Of a DNA stretch of 13,694 nt, positions 5,165 to 12,433 are shown piece by piece (within the stretch, counting starts at the first letter, position 1; the number at the start of each line of letters is the position of its first letter). The notes under the pieces were generated by a model that saw only the letters and a program-made list of their open reading frames with translations, ran no database searches and had not been told where the DNA came from. This DNA is from an uncultured Oscillospiraceae bacterium. GTDB taxonomy: Bacteria; Bacillota; Clostridia; Oscillospirales; Oscillospiraceae. The stretch covers positions 1 to 13,694 of the forward strand of contig CAKTJC010000053.1 of the NCBI GenBank assembly GCA_934567355.1, in the 5' to 3' direction. The translations under genes were made by a program, and so were the position numbers.

Positions 5165-7387
5165 ATGAAAATAATTAAAAGGAACGGAACAGAGGTCGAT
5201 TTTGATATTCAGAAGATCAATACTGCGGTTACCAAGGCCAACGCGGCTGCCGATGAAAAGGTTCGCTTGACCCCGCTTCAGATCCAGCGGATCTCCGAGC
5301 GGGTGGAGGTCGCCTGTGAAGAGATGGGACGCAGCCCCTCGGTGGAGGAGATTCAGGATCTGGTGGAAAAGTCCATCATGGCGCACGGCGCATTTGAGGT
5401 GGCGAAGGAGTATATCACCTATCGCTATACCCGCAGCCTGCTTCGTCAGTCCAATACCACGGACGACCGCATTCTCAGCCTGATCGAGTGCAACAACGAG
5501 GAAGTCAAGCAGGAGAACGCCAACAAGAACCCCACCATCAACGCCGTCCAGCGCGACTATATGGCAGGCGAAGTCTCCAAGGACATTACCAATCGCATTC
5601 TGCTGCCCCCGGAGGTTGTGGCTGCCCATGAAAGCGGCATCATCCATTTCCACGATTCCGATTATTATGCCCAGCATATGCACAATTGTGATCTGATCAA
5701 TCTGGAGGACATGCTGCAAAACGGCACCGTCATTTCCGGCACGCTGATTGAGAAGCCCCATTCCTTCTCTACCGCCTGCAACATCGCCACGCAGATCATT
5801 GCTCAGGTTGCCTCCAATCAGTACGGCGGCCAGTCCATTTCTCTGACCCATCTGGCTCCTTTCGTGCAGATCAGCCGGGAGAAGATTCGCAGAAGCGTTA
5901 TGAAGGAGCTGGAAGAATTTGGCGTGCAGCCCTCTGAGGAGTCGGTTGCCAAGGTGGTGGAAGACCGGCTGCGGGATGAAGTTCGCAGAGGTGTGCAGAC
6001 CATCCAGTATCAGGTGGTCACCCTGATGACCACCAACGGACAGGCACCCTTTATCACCGTGTTCATGTACCTCAACGAGGCCAGAAACGAGCAGGAGAAG
6101 AAAGACCTGGCCATGATTATTGAGGAGACCCTCCGCCAGCGCTACGAGGGCGTGAAGAACGAAAAGGGCGTCTGGATTACCCCGGCGTTCCCCAAGCTCA
6201 TCTATGTGCTGGAGGAGGAGAACATCCGGGAGGGCACGCCCTACTGGTATCTGACCAAGCTGGCCGCCCAGTGTACTGCCAAGCGCATGGTGCCCGACTA
6301 TATCAGCGAGAAGAAGATGAGAGAGTACAAGCTGTCCAAAGGGGAGACCCCGGGCAGCGGCGATGTGTACACCTGCATGGGCTGCCGCAGCTTCCTGACG
6401 CCGGATCGCTCCGGCAACGGCTGGGACAATGTGGCGAGAGCCAAGAACTACGAGCCCGGAAAGCCCAAATATTACGGCCGGTTTAATCAGGGCGTTGTTA
6501 CCTTGAATCTGGTGGATGTGGCATTGTCCTCCGGCAGAGACATGGCAAAATTCTGGGAGATATTTGATGAGCGCCTGGAGCTGTGCCACAGAGCGCTGCG
6601 GTGCCGTCACGAACGCCTGAGGGGTACGCTCTCCGATGCGGCTCCAATCCTGTGGCAGTATGGCGCGCTTGCCAGACTGCAGAAGGGCGAACCGATCGAT
6701 AAGCTCCTTTATGGCGGCTATTCCACCATTTCCCTTGGCTATGCAGGACTTTATGAGTGCGTCAAGTATATGACCGGCAAGTCCCATACCGATGCGGAAG
6801 CAAAGCCCTTTGCGCTGTCCGTCATGCAGAAGATGAACGACAAGTGCCTGGAGTGGAAGACGGCAGAGGATATTGACTACTCCCTGTACGGCACCCCACT
6901 GGAATCCACCACCTACAAGTTCGCCAAGTGCCTGCAAAAGCGCTTCGGGATGATCCCCGGCATTACAGATAAGAGCTATATTACGAATTCTTATCATGTA
7001 CATGTCACGGAAAAAATCGACGCCTTTACCAAGCTTCGCTTTGAGGCGGAATTCCAGCAGCTGTCTCCCGGCGGCGCCATCAGCTATGTGGAGGTGCCCA
7101 ACATGCAGCAGAATATTGATGCGGTGTTGGAGCTGATGCAGTTCATCTATGAGAACATCATGTACGCTGAGCTGAACACCAAGTCCGACTATTGCCAGGT
7201 TTGCGGTTACGACGGCGAGATTGAAATTCAGGAGGATGAAAACAAGCTCGTTTGGGTATGCCCCCAGTGCGGCAACCGCGACCAGAGCAAGATGAATGTG
7301 GCTCGCCGCACCTGCGGCTACATCGGTACCCAGTATTGGAACCAGGGTCGCACTCAGGAAATCAAGGATCGGGTATTGCACCTGTAA
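5165..7387 (+). CDS. nrdD: Anaerobic (class III) ribonucleoside-triphosphate reductase NrdD
   Basis: NrdD reduces ribonucleoside triphosphates to deoxyribonucleotides with a glycyl radical, supplying DNA precursors without oxygen. The frame extends to 5045, but the ATG at 5165 is chosen because AAAGGAGG lies 8 bases before it and the N-terminus MKIIKRNGTEVDFD then starts the ATP-cone regulatory domain (about 1-95). The 740-residue protein has the HNCDL and YTCMGCRSF regions bearing active-site cysteines, a C-terminal zinc ribbon (Cys677, 680, 699, 702) and the glycyl radical motif RRTCGYIGT with Gly718. The radical is made by the SAM enzyme NrdG, which often follows nrdD but is absent here; a convergent gene follows instead. 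Regulation by NrdR is well supported by tandem boxes. Intact and typical in length. Confidence 0.97.
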   Translation: MKIIKRNGTEVDFDIQKINTAVTKANAAADEKVRLTPLQIQRISERVEVACEEMGRSPSVEEIQDLVEKSIMAHGAFEVAKEYITYRYTRSLLRQSNTTDDRILSLIECNNEEVKQENANKNPTINAVQRDYMAGEVSKDITNRILLPPEVVAAHESGIIHFHDSDYYAQHMHNCDLINLEDMLQNGTVISGTLIEKPHSFSTACNIATQIIAQVASNQYGGQSISLTHLAPFVQISREKIRRSVMKELEEFGVQPSEESVAKVVEDRLRDEVRRGVQTIQYQVVTLMTTNGQAPFITVFMYLNEARNEQEKKDLAMIIEETLRQRYEGVKNEKGVWITPAFPKLIYVLEEENIREGTPYWYLTKLAAQCTAKRMVPDYISEKKMREYKLSKGETPGSGDVYTCMGCRSFLTPDRSGNGWDNVARAKNYEPGKPKYYGRFNQGVVTLNLVDVALSSGRDMAKFWEIFDERLELCHRALRCRHERLRGTLSDAAPILWQYGALARLQKGEPIDKLLYGGYSTISLGYAGLYECVKYMTGKSHTDAEAKPFALSVMQKMNDKCLEWKTAEDIDYSLYGTPLESTTYKFAKCLQKRFGMIPGITDKSYITNSYHVHVTEKIDAFTKLRFEAEFQQLSPGGAISYVEVPNMQQNIDAVLELMQFIYENIMYAELNTKSDYCQVCGYDGEIEIQEDENKLVWVCPQCGNRDQSKMNVARRTCGYIGTQYWNQGRTQEIKDRVLHL

Positions 7388-7404
7388 CCAGAACACATTT
7401 TTTT

Positions 7405-7432
7405 GCCGGGTTTCCGCTTTTGGAAACCCGGC
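7405..7432. terminator. Hairpin between convergent nrdD and yitT-type genes
   Basis: GCCGGGTTTCC (7405-7415) pairs perfectly with GGAAACCCGGC (7422-7432) around a 6-base loop. Seven T residues precede it on the plus strand, and no U-tract follows in either direction. Its place 17 bases after nrdD and 33 after the opposing gene suggests a shared terminator of uncertain strength. Confidence 0.65.
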
Positions 7433-7465
7433 TGCTTATATGCCGTAAACATATTGCCTGATGCA

Positions 7466-8071
7466 TCATTGCTTGGCGGCGCTGCTGCCCTTTTGCAGCA
7501 ATCCGATAATCTGCCCGGACAGAATGACGGTCAACAGGGAATAGACGATGCGGCTCAGCGGAATATAGCTCAGCGAAAGCACCAGAACCACAAGATCACT
7601 GATAAGATAAATCCACTGGATGGGCACTTTGGTCACCTTGGACAGGCTCATAGCCAGGGCATCGTCCCCGCTGGTAGCACCGCCGACCCGCACGCACAGG
7701 CCGCTGCCAACGCCCACAAAGATGCTCCCAACCACCGAGGCAAGCAGGGGCATTTCGGCAATCTGCGGGTAAATGGGCGGGAACTGCTCGCATACGAAAT
7801 AAAATGCCGAGTAGCCCAATGCGGCGGCAATGGAATAGACTACGAAGCTTTTTCCGAAGGTGCGCCAACCAAAGAGATAGCACAGAGCGTTCAGAACAAG
7901 GCTGGACAGGGCAGGGGAGATGTGAAGCCAGTGGTGGATCAGCAAAACTGCGCCCAAAACGCCGCCCTCCGTTATGTCGGCAACGCTGTGGACATGATAC
8001 ATTCCAAACGCCAGAAAACCGGCACTGAGGAAGGCAACTGCGCAGGAACGCAGGGAAATGGCTCTTTTCAT
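7466..8071 (-). CDS. YitT-family membrane protein without the C-terminal cytoplasmic domain
   Basis: 201 residues, almost wholly hydrophobic, with about six membrane segments (roughly 7-25, 37-68 as two, 75-95, 108-128, 152-172, 175-192). The TEGGVLG (34-40) and GGATSGDDALA (130-140) motifs are characteristic of the YitT/DUF161 family, whose transport or other role is not established. Typical YitT proteins run to about 280 residues with a soluble DUF2179 domain; here the protein stops after the membrane part. Its ATG begins 2 bases after the tmcAL stop and its AAGGAG site lies within the tmcAL end, so the two are almost certainly co-transcribed and possibly coupled. Family assignment is good; function unknown. 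Confidence 0.87.
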   Translation of the reverse strand: MKRAISLRSCAVAFLSAGFLAFGMYHVHSVADITEGGVLGAVLLIHHWLHISPALSSLVLNALCYLFGWRTFGKSFVVYSIAAALGYSAFYFVCEQFPPIYPQIAEMPLLASVVGSIFVGVGSGLCVRVGGATSGDDALAMSLSKVTKVPIQWIYLISDLVVLVLSLSYIPLSRIVYSLLTVILSGQIIGLLQKGSSAAKQ

Positions 8072-8073
8072 AG

Positions 8074-9201
8074 TTACTCCTTCAGATAAAAAACACGTCT
8101 TCTTTTTTCAATATCCGGCGGCTCAATACCATTGATGCGGAAAAGCCCGTAGAGGCTTCCCAGATGCAGTTCTTCCTCCGTAACCTCCTCACCGGCGTTG
8201 CGGAATTCCGGGTGATTTCGGAGGATGCCGCGCCCACGGCCGGTGAAGGCGAGTACACGAATAAGCGGGGGAATTGTCCCGATGTCCTCCTGCTTCAGAC
8301 CCAGGAAGGCGCACAGGATCATGCGGTCAATTCTGGTGCGCGTATAGCGCTTTGATTTGGTTGCCTCAATGATGGAAGGAAGATCACAGCATGTGCGGGA
8401 CGCCTTCATCAGCTTGCGCCACAAGCCCTCTGAGCCATATGGTAGAGCTGCGAATTCCGCATCCGTCATGGTACGCAGCCTTGCAACAATTGCACGTGCA
8501 CCGGCTTCCAACGTGTGAAGCGGAGCGCCTTCCAGCAGCGCAGCCGTATTGACCGGAACAGCATCGCGCCAAGCGCCGTCGGACAAAAGCTGTTGCCGTA
8601 CTGCCGTGGCAGAGGGGGCGTCCGGCGCTGCTTCTTCTGCATGGTATGCGCCCTCCCGTGTGATGGGATAGCGCTCCAGTCGGCTTTCCTGAGCCAGAAT
8701 GGCCTTGGTGTACTCAATGCCGAGAATATCGTTTGGATTGGAAAAATCGCCGGTCAACCCCATTTTCCGAAGCGCTGTCTGCCGGGCGGTGGGAAAGGAG
8801 CTTCCCTGCGCAAGCGCTTCTTTCAGCAGCGGGGGAAAAGCGGGAGAAAGCAGCGCCTGAGCTGTTTGAAGCAGAGTGTCCGCATTCATGGTTTCCGTGC
8901 CGAAGCACAGCGCATCGCAGCAGCGGGAGAGAATGGCAACCCCTCCGGCTGCGAAACCCTCTGCCGACGAAAGGGCGATCCCGACCGGGAGCTCCAGCAC
9001 AAGGTCAGCCCCGGAAAGGACGGCAGCTTTTGCACGTATGGTTTTGTCCAAAATTGCCGGAGCGCCCCGCTGCACGAAATTGCCGCTCATCAGGCAGACA
9101 ATGGCAGCATCCTGCCCGTAATGTTCCCGAATCAGCCGAAGCTGCCGCAGGTGCCCGTTATGAAAGGGGTTATATTCGCAGATAATACCAACGGTCTTCA
9201 T
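8074..9201 (-). CDS. tmcAL: tRNA(Met) cytidine acetate ligase TmcAL (YlbM-type)
   Basis: TmcAL activates acetate with ATP, forming acetyl-AMP, and acetylates the wobble cytidine (ac4C34) of elongator tRNA-Met. The protein starts MKTVGIICEYNPFHNGH, whose HNGH motif (14-17) is the HIGH-type nucleotidyltransferase signature. Then come SGNFVQRGAPA (39-49), ADLVLELPVG and NPNDILGIEYTKAI, all typical of the family. At 375 residues it is a little shorter than the Bacillus protein (about 415, recalled). The start at 9201 has only a weak AAAAGAG site. It heads a two-gene unit with the YitT-type gene and is divergent from ackA. The pairing is suggestive, because acetate is the substrate of both TmcAL and acetate kinase. 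Confidence 0.93.
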   Translation of the reverse strand: MKTVGIICEYNPFHNGHLRQLRLIREHYGQDAAIVCLMSGNFVQRGAPAILDKTIRAKAAVLSGADLVLELPVGIALSSAEGFAAGGVAILSRCCDALCFGTETMNADTLLQTAQALLSPAFPPLLKEALAQGSSFPTARQTALRKMGLTGDFSNPNDILGIEYTKAILAQESRLERYPITREGAYHAEEAAPDAPSATAVRQQLLSDGAWRDAVPVNTAALLEGAPLHTLEAGARAIVARLRTMTDAEFAALPYGSEGLWRKLMKASRTCCDLPSIIEATKSKRYTRTRIDRMILCAFLGLKQEDIGTIPPLIRVLAFTGRGRGILRNHPEFRNAGEEVTEEELHLGSLYGLFRINGIEPPDIEKRRRVFYLKE

Positions 9202-9241
9202 TTTCGAATACTCTTTTCATATAAAAATTTCGTCTAAGGGG

Positions 9242-9270
9242 TTGAGAAAAAGAGAGAAATAGACTATAAT
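9242..9270 (+). promoter_or_regulatory. Sigma-A promoter of ackA
   Basis: TTGAGA (9242-9247), 17 bases, TATAAT (9265-9270). The predicted start is near 9277, giving a 66-base leader ahead of ackA. It faces a leftward promoter at 9287-9315. Confidence 0.8.
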
Positions 9271-9286
9271 ATTTCAAGCTGTGGAA

Positions 9287-9315
9287 ATTATACCATGTTT
9301 TCCGTAAAATTGTAA
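9287..9315 (-). promoter_or_regulatory. Candidate extended -10 promoter of tmcAL, facing the ackA promoter
   Basis: Leftward TTACAA (9315-9310), 17 bases, TATAAT (9292-9287) preceded by TGG, a TGn extension. The predicted start is near 9280, so its leader of about 79 bases would cross the ackA promoter. Confidence 0.6.
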
Positions 9316-9342
9316 TATCAAATTATCTAGGAGGCAATACCA

Positions 9343-10536
9343 ATGAACGTTCTGGTTATCAATGCCGGCAGCTCTTCCCTGAAATATCAGCTGATGAACC
9401 CGGAAACCGGCGATGTGTCTGCGAAAGGTCTGTGCGAGCGCATCTACATCGACGGCCGTCTGACCCACAAAGTCGGCGATAAGAAGGTGGTCAAGGATAT
9501 CCCCATGCCCACCCACTCCGAGGCCATTGAGGCTGTTCTGCAGATCTTGGTCAATCCTGAGGACGGCGTGATCAAGTCCGTGGACGAGATCGATGCTGTC
9601 GGCCACCGTGTGCTGCATGGCGGCATGGAGTTCTCCGACTCCTGCATCATCAATGACGAGGTCATCAAGGCCATCGAAAAGTGCATCCCCCTGGGCCCCC
9701 TGCACAACCCCGCAAACCTGATGGGCATCCGCGCCTGCCAGGCGGTCATGCCCAACACGCCTCAGGTGGCCGTGTTCGATACCGCGTTCCACATGACCAT
9801 GCCTCCCAAGGCTTACCGCTATGCGATCCCCACCGAGTACTACAAGAACGATGATATCCGCCGCTACGGCTTCCATGGCACCTCCCACAAGTATATTGCC
9901 CGCCGTGCCGCTGAGCTGATGGGCACCAAGAACTTTAAGATGGTCAACTGCCATCTGGGCAACGGCTCTTCTCTGTCTGCGGTGAAGGACGGCAAGTGCC
10001 AGGATACCTCCATGGGTCTGTCCCCCCTGGCTGGTGTTCCCATGGGCACCCGCTCCGGCGACATCGACGCCTGTGTGGTGCAGTTTATCTGCAATAAGTA
10101 TGGCATGAGCGTGGATGACTGCCTGACCATGCTCAATAAGAAGTCCGGTGTTCTGGCGCTGTCCGGTGTCTCCTCCGATTTCCGTGACCTGAGTGCCGGT
10201 GCCGAGTCCGGCAACGAGGACTGCAAGCTTGCACTGGAGAAGTTCTATTACGAGGTCGCCAAGTATGTCGGTGCGTACACCGCCGCTCTGAACGGCATTG
10301 ATATGCTGACCTTTACCGCCGGTGTGGGTGAGAATGACGCGGATGCCCGCGCAGCCATTTGCTCCTATCTGAGCTTCATGGGCGTGAAGATCGACCCCGA
10401 GAAGAACAAGGCGCGTGGTCAGGAAGTAAAGATTTCTACCGAGGATTCCACCGTTCAGGTGTGGGTCATTCCCACCAACGAAGAGCTGATGATCGCTCAG
10501 GATACTGCTGAGCTTGTCAACGCTGCAAAGAAATAA
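9343..10536 (+). CDS. ackA: Acetate kinase AckA
   Basis: AckA interconverts acetyl phosphate + ADP and acetate + ATP, a main energy-yielding fermentation step. The 397-residue protein starts 8 bases after AGGAGG (9329-9334). It shows NAGSSSLKYQL (7-17), VGHRVLHGG with Arg89, catalytic Asp146 in FDTAFHMTMP, His178 in GFHGTSHKY, HLGNGSSLSAV (204-214) with phosphate-binding loop features, Arg237 in GTRSGDID, and Glu380 near the C-terminus. These match the active-site residues known from other acetate kinases. The codons are strongly C-ending, as in nrdD, suggesting high expression. The partner pta is not adjacent within this window. A GC-rich hairpin separates it from pepT. Confidence 0.97.
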   Translation: MNVLVINAGSSSLKYQLMNPETGDVSAKGLCERIYIDGRLTHKVGDKKVVKDIPMPTHSEAIEAVLQILVNPEDGVIKSVDEIDAVGHRVLHGGMEFSDSCIINDEVIKAIEKCIPLGPLHNPANLMGIRACQAVMPNTPQVAVFDTAFHMTMPPKAYRYAIPTEYYKNDDIRRYGFHGTSHKYIARRAAELMGTKNFKMVNCHLGNGSSLSAVKDGKCQDTSMGLSPLAGVPMGTRSGDIDACVVQFICNKYGMSVDDCLTMLNKKSGVLALSGVSSDFRDLSAGAESGNEDCKLALEKFYYEVAKYVGAYTAALNGIDMLTFTAGVGENDADARAAICSYLSFMGVKIDPEKNKARGQEVKISTEDSTVQVWVIPTNEELMIAQDTAELVNAAKK

Positions 10537-10551
10537 TCATTTCAAGTTTCA

Positions 10552-10577
10552 GAGCCGCCGCGAAAATGCGGCGGCTC
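10552..10577 (+). terminator. GC-rich hairpin between ackA and pepT
   Basis: GAGCCGCCGC (10552-10561) pairs perfectly with GCGGCGGCTC (10568-10577) around GAAAAT. It is followed by CGTTTATAA, a poor U-tract. It ends only a few bases before the pepT ribosome site (AAGGAG), so it may terminate ackA mRNA partly and set a lower level of pepT. Confidence 0.6.
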
Positions 10578-10598
10578 CGTTTATAAGGAGCGTGTAAA

Positions 10599-11804
10599 AT
10601 GGAAACCGTATTCAATCGTTTCTTGCGTTATGTGGCGTTTGATACGCAATCGGACGAAGCATCCGAAAGCTGCCCTTCCACGGAAAAGCAGAAGCTGCTG
10701 GGGCAGCAGCTGGCAGCCGAAATGCGAGCTATGGGAATCGAAGATGCATATATGGATGCCAACGGCTACGTCTACGGGACTGTGCCTGGAGACCCTGAGC
10801 TCCCGACGATCGGTCTGATCGCACATATGGATACCGCACCGGATGCCTCCGGCGCCAATATCAAGGCAAGAATTGTGCCCTATGATGGGGAAGATATTTT
10901 GCTGAACGGGGAGCAGAAGATTTATCTGCGGGAAACAGATTATCCCATCCTGAAGAACAGCCGGGGCAAGCATTTGATCGTCACCGATGGAACTACGCTG
11001 CTGGGGGCGGATGACAAGGCAGGTGTGGCGGAGATTCTTACTGCCGCCCAGCGTTTGATAGAAAACGGCGGCAGACACGCCACTTTGAAAATCGGCTTTA
11101 CGCCCGATGAGGAAATTGGCCAGGGCGCGGATCTGTTCGACGTCAAGGGCTTTGGCGCGGACTATGCCTATACGGCAGACGGCGGTACCGTAGGTGAGAT
11201 CGAATACGAAAATTTCAATGCAGCCGGTGCCAAAGCAGTTTTCCGTGGACTAAACATCCATCCCGGTGCGGCAAAGGATAAGATGGTAAATTCCATGTAT
11301 ATCGCCATGGAATTCCAGGCCATGCTCCCGGAGGCACAGAAGCCGGAATATACCGACGGCTACGAAGGCTTTATTCACCTGACCCATATGGAAGGAGAGG
11401 TGGAGCAGAGCACCCTGGAATACATTCTCCGCGACCATGACATGGAAAAGCTGAATGAGAAGAAGAAAACAATGGCCGCTGCCGCTGCTTTCCTGAATAA
11501 GAAATACGGAGAGGGAACCGTAGAGCTTACGGTCAAAGACAGCTATTACAATATGAAGCAGTGCATCCTGCCGCACATGGAGATCGTCGAGCGGGCGAAG
11601 AATGCAATGAGGGCTGCCGGAATGGATCCGAAAGAGGTACCTATCCGCGGCGGTACCGATGGAGCGAGACTTTCCTACGAGGGGCTCCTGTGCCCGAATT
11701 TGTGTACCGGCGGCGAAAATTTCCACGGACGTTTTGAATTTATTCCGGTAGAGGACATGGAGCAGTGCGTGGAAATGCTGGAACATATTCTCCGGGATTT
11801 TTAA
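10599..11804 (+). CDS. pepT: Peptidase T (tripeptide aminopeptidase)
   Basis: PepT is a cytosolic M20-family dizinc enzyme that removes the N-terminal residue from tripeptides. The 401-residue protein has the metal ligands and catalytic residues in order: His76 and Asp78 in IAHMDTAPDASG, Asp138 in LLGADDKAG, Glu171 and Glu172 in TPDEEIGQGAD, Asp194 in YTADGGTVGE, and His376 in GGENFHGRFEF. The dimerisation (lid) domain lies between them, at about 205-320. Length matches the family. It starts after AAGGAG, 22 bases past the hairpin after ackA; no separate promoter is obvious, so read-through from ackA is likely. It is convergent with the small membrane-protein gene. Confidence 0.95.
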   Translation: METVFNRFLRYVAFDTQSDEASESCPSTEKQKLLGQQLAAEMRAMGIEDAYMDANGYVYGTVPGDPELPTIGLIAHMDTAPDASGANIKARIVPYDGEDILLNGEQKIYLRETDYPILKNSRGKHLIVTDGTTLLGADDKAGVAEILTAAQRLIENGGRHATLKIGFTPDEEIGQGADLFDVKGFGADYAYTADGGTVGEIEYENFNAAGAKAVFRGLNIHPGAAKDKMVNSMYIAMEFQAMLPEAQKPEYTDGYEGFIHLTHMEGEVEQSTLEYILRDHDMEKLNEKKKTMAAAAAFLNKKYGEGTVELTVKDSYYNMKQCILPHMEIVERAKNAMRAAGMDPKEVPIRGGTDGARLSYEGLLCPNLCTGGENFHGRFEFIPVEDMEQCVEMLEHILRDF

Positions 11805-11826
11805 CGGATATTGGACACACATAGAA

Positions 11827-11858
11827 ATGAAGCAGGAGGCCGCAGCCTCCTGCTTCAT
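11827..11858. terminator. Bidirectional hairpin between pepT and the small membrane-protein gene
   Basis: ATGAAGCAGGAGGC (11827-11840) and GCCTCCTGCTTCAT (11845-11858) form a perfect 14-bp stem with a CGCA loop. It sits 22 bases after pepT and 9 bases from the opposing stop. U-tracts are weak on both sides. Confidence 0.75.
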
Positions 11859-11867
11859 CTGTAAAAA

Positions 11868-12182
11868 TCAGCCTTCAAAGTCTTCTTCGTTGGCAACGGG
11901 GGTAGGCTCACTCTGGGCGGGAGCTTCGGGGTCCTCAGCAGCGGGGGCAGCCTCCGGAGTGGGCTCGGCTTCCTCAGCGGCAGGCGCTTCAGGTGCCGGT
12001 GCGGGTGCTTCCTCAGGCTCGGTGGAAGTGGTGAAGTGGAAAGTGGCGGCTGCACCGCGGCAGCCCATCAGCTGCTTGGCCCATGCAACGATCTTGTCAC
12101 CATAGGTTGCAACGATGTAAATGGTGCCGACCGCAGCAGCCAGGGCGGAAATGACCTTCATAAAGGTATTGAACTTTTTCAT
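11868..12182 (-). CDS. Small membrane-anchored protein with a Pro/Ala/Glu-rich acidic tail
   Basis: 104 residues if it starts at the ATG at 12182, which has AAGGAGG 8 bases upstream; an in-frame upstream codon would put that site inside the gene. Residues about 8-28 (FMKVISALAAAVGTIYIVATYG) form one membrane helix with positive residues before it. A short amphipathic stretch DKIVAWAKQLMG (29-40) follows, with a single Cys41. From about 55 the chain is low in complexity: repeated EAPAPAP, EAPAAEEAEP and TPEAAPAAEDPEAPA units, strongly acidic and probably disordered, ending NEEDFEG. There is no sortase motif or clear signal-peptidase site, so the tail could lie on either side of the membrane. 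I do not recognise a named family. It is a single-gene unit with its own sigma-A-type promoter and a strong ribosome site. Confidence 0.8.
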   Translation of the reverse strand: MKKFNTFMKVISALAAAVGTIYIVATYGDKIVAWAKQLMGCRGAAATFHFTTSTEPEEAPAPAPEAPAAEEAEPTPEAAPAAEDPEAPAQSEPTPVANEEDFEG

Positions 12183-12219
12183 TGTAAGAACCTCCTTGTT
12201 TGTCCTCTTAGGTGAATAT

Positions 12220-12248
12220 AGTATATCCAATCAATGTAAAAAAAGCAA
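12220..12248 (-). promoter_or_regulatory. Candidate sigma-A promoter of the small membrane-protein gene
   Basis: Leftward TTGCTT (12248-12243), 17 bases, TATACT (12225-12220). The predicted start is near 12213, giving a leader of about 31 bases that includes the AAGGAGG site. Confidence 0.55.
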
Positions 12249-12362
12249 CATCCAAATTGTAAAAAAGATTTTAGGAAGCACCGCATGATTCAGCAAGAGA
12301 GCCTGGTGAGGAATCCTTTGGTAGTTTAGGGCTTCAAAAGCGGAGAATTTACTTTGATTCAT
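12231..12362 (-). CDS. Possible 43-residue small ORF or repeat remnant
   Basis: An ATG at 12362 follows AGGAG with a 6-base spacing and opens a 43-codon frame (MNQSKFSAFEALNYQRIPHQ at the start) ending in TGA at 12231-12233. The last 13 residues (KIFFTIWMLLFLH) are hydrophobic. It overlaps the proposed promoter of the next gene, so both may not be right. No family is recognised. It could be a real small protein, or a relic of an intergenic repeat that happens to stay open. Confidence 0.22.
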   Translation of the reverse strand: MNQSKFSAFEALNYQRIPHQALLLNHAVLPKIFFTIWMLLFLH

Positions 12363-12433
12363 CTCCCACTCCTGAAACGTAAGAAATGACGCAGAAGTCT
12401 CGTTGACGCATTTGTGCAGAACTGCCTTTATAT
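12363..12433. other. Remaining intergenic DNA after birA
   Basis: No gene, and no clear terminator for birA is seen. The word TGACGCA occurs twice (near 12388 and 12404) and GCAGAA twice, giving a slightly repetitive look. Together with the neighbouring 12231-12362 stretch it looks compositionally unlike the flanking genes. Confidence 0.3.

Noticed and set aside
5084..7396. A 770-codon open frame antisense to nrdD
   Set aside because: It spans nrdD almost exactly, has no ribosome site and a composition typical of the reverse of a strongly codon-biased gene. nrdD itself is unmistakable.
7403..8089. A 228-codon rightward frame opposite the YitT-type gene
   Set aside because: The leftward frame encodes a hydrophobic protein with the YitT motifs and is coupled to tmcAL; this one has neither.
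8515..9237. A 240-codon rightward frame opposite tmcAL
   Set aside because: TmcAL signature motifs on the other strand explain the open frame.
9274..9954. A 226-codon frame antisense to ackA
   Set aside because: It is a shadow of the codon-biased ackA gene, with no start signal and no recognisable domain.
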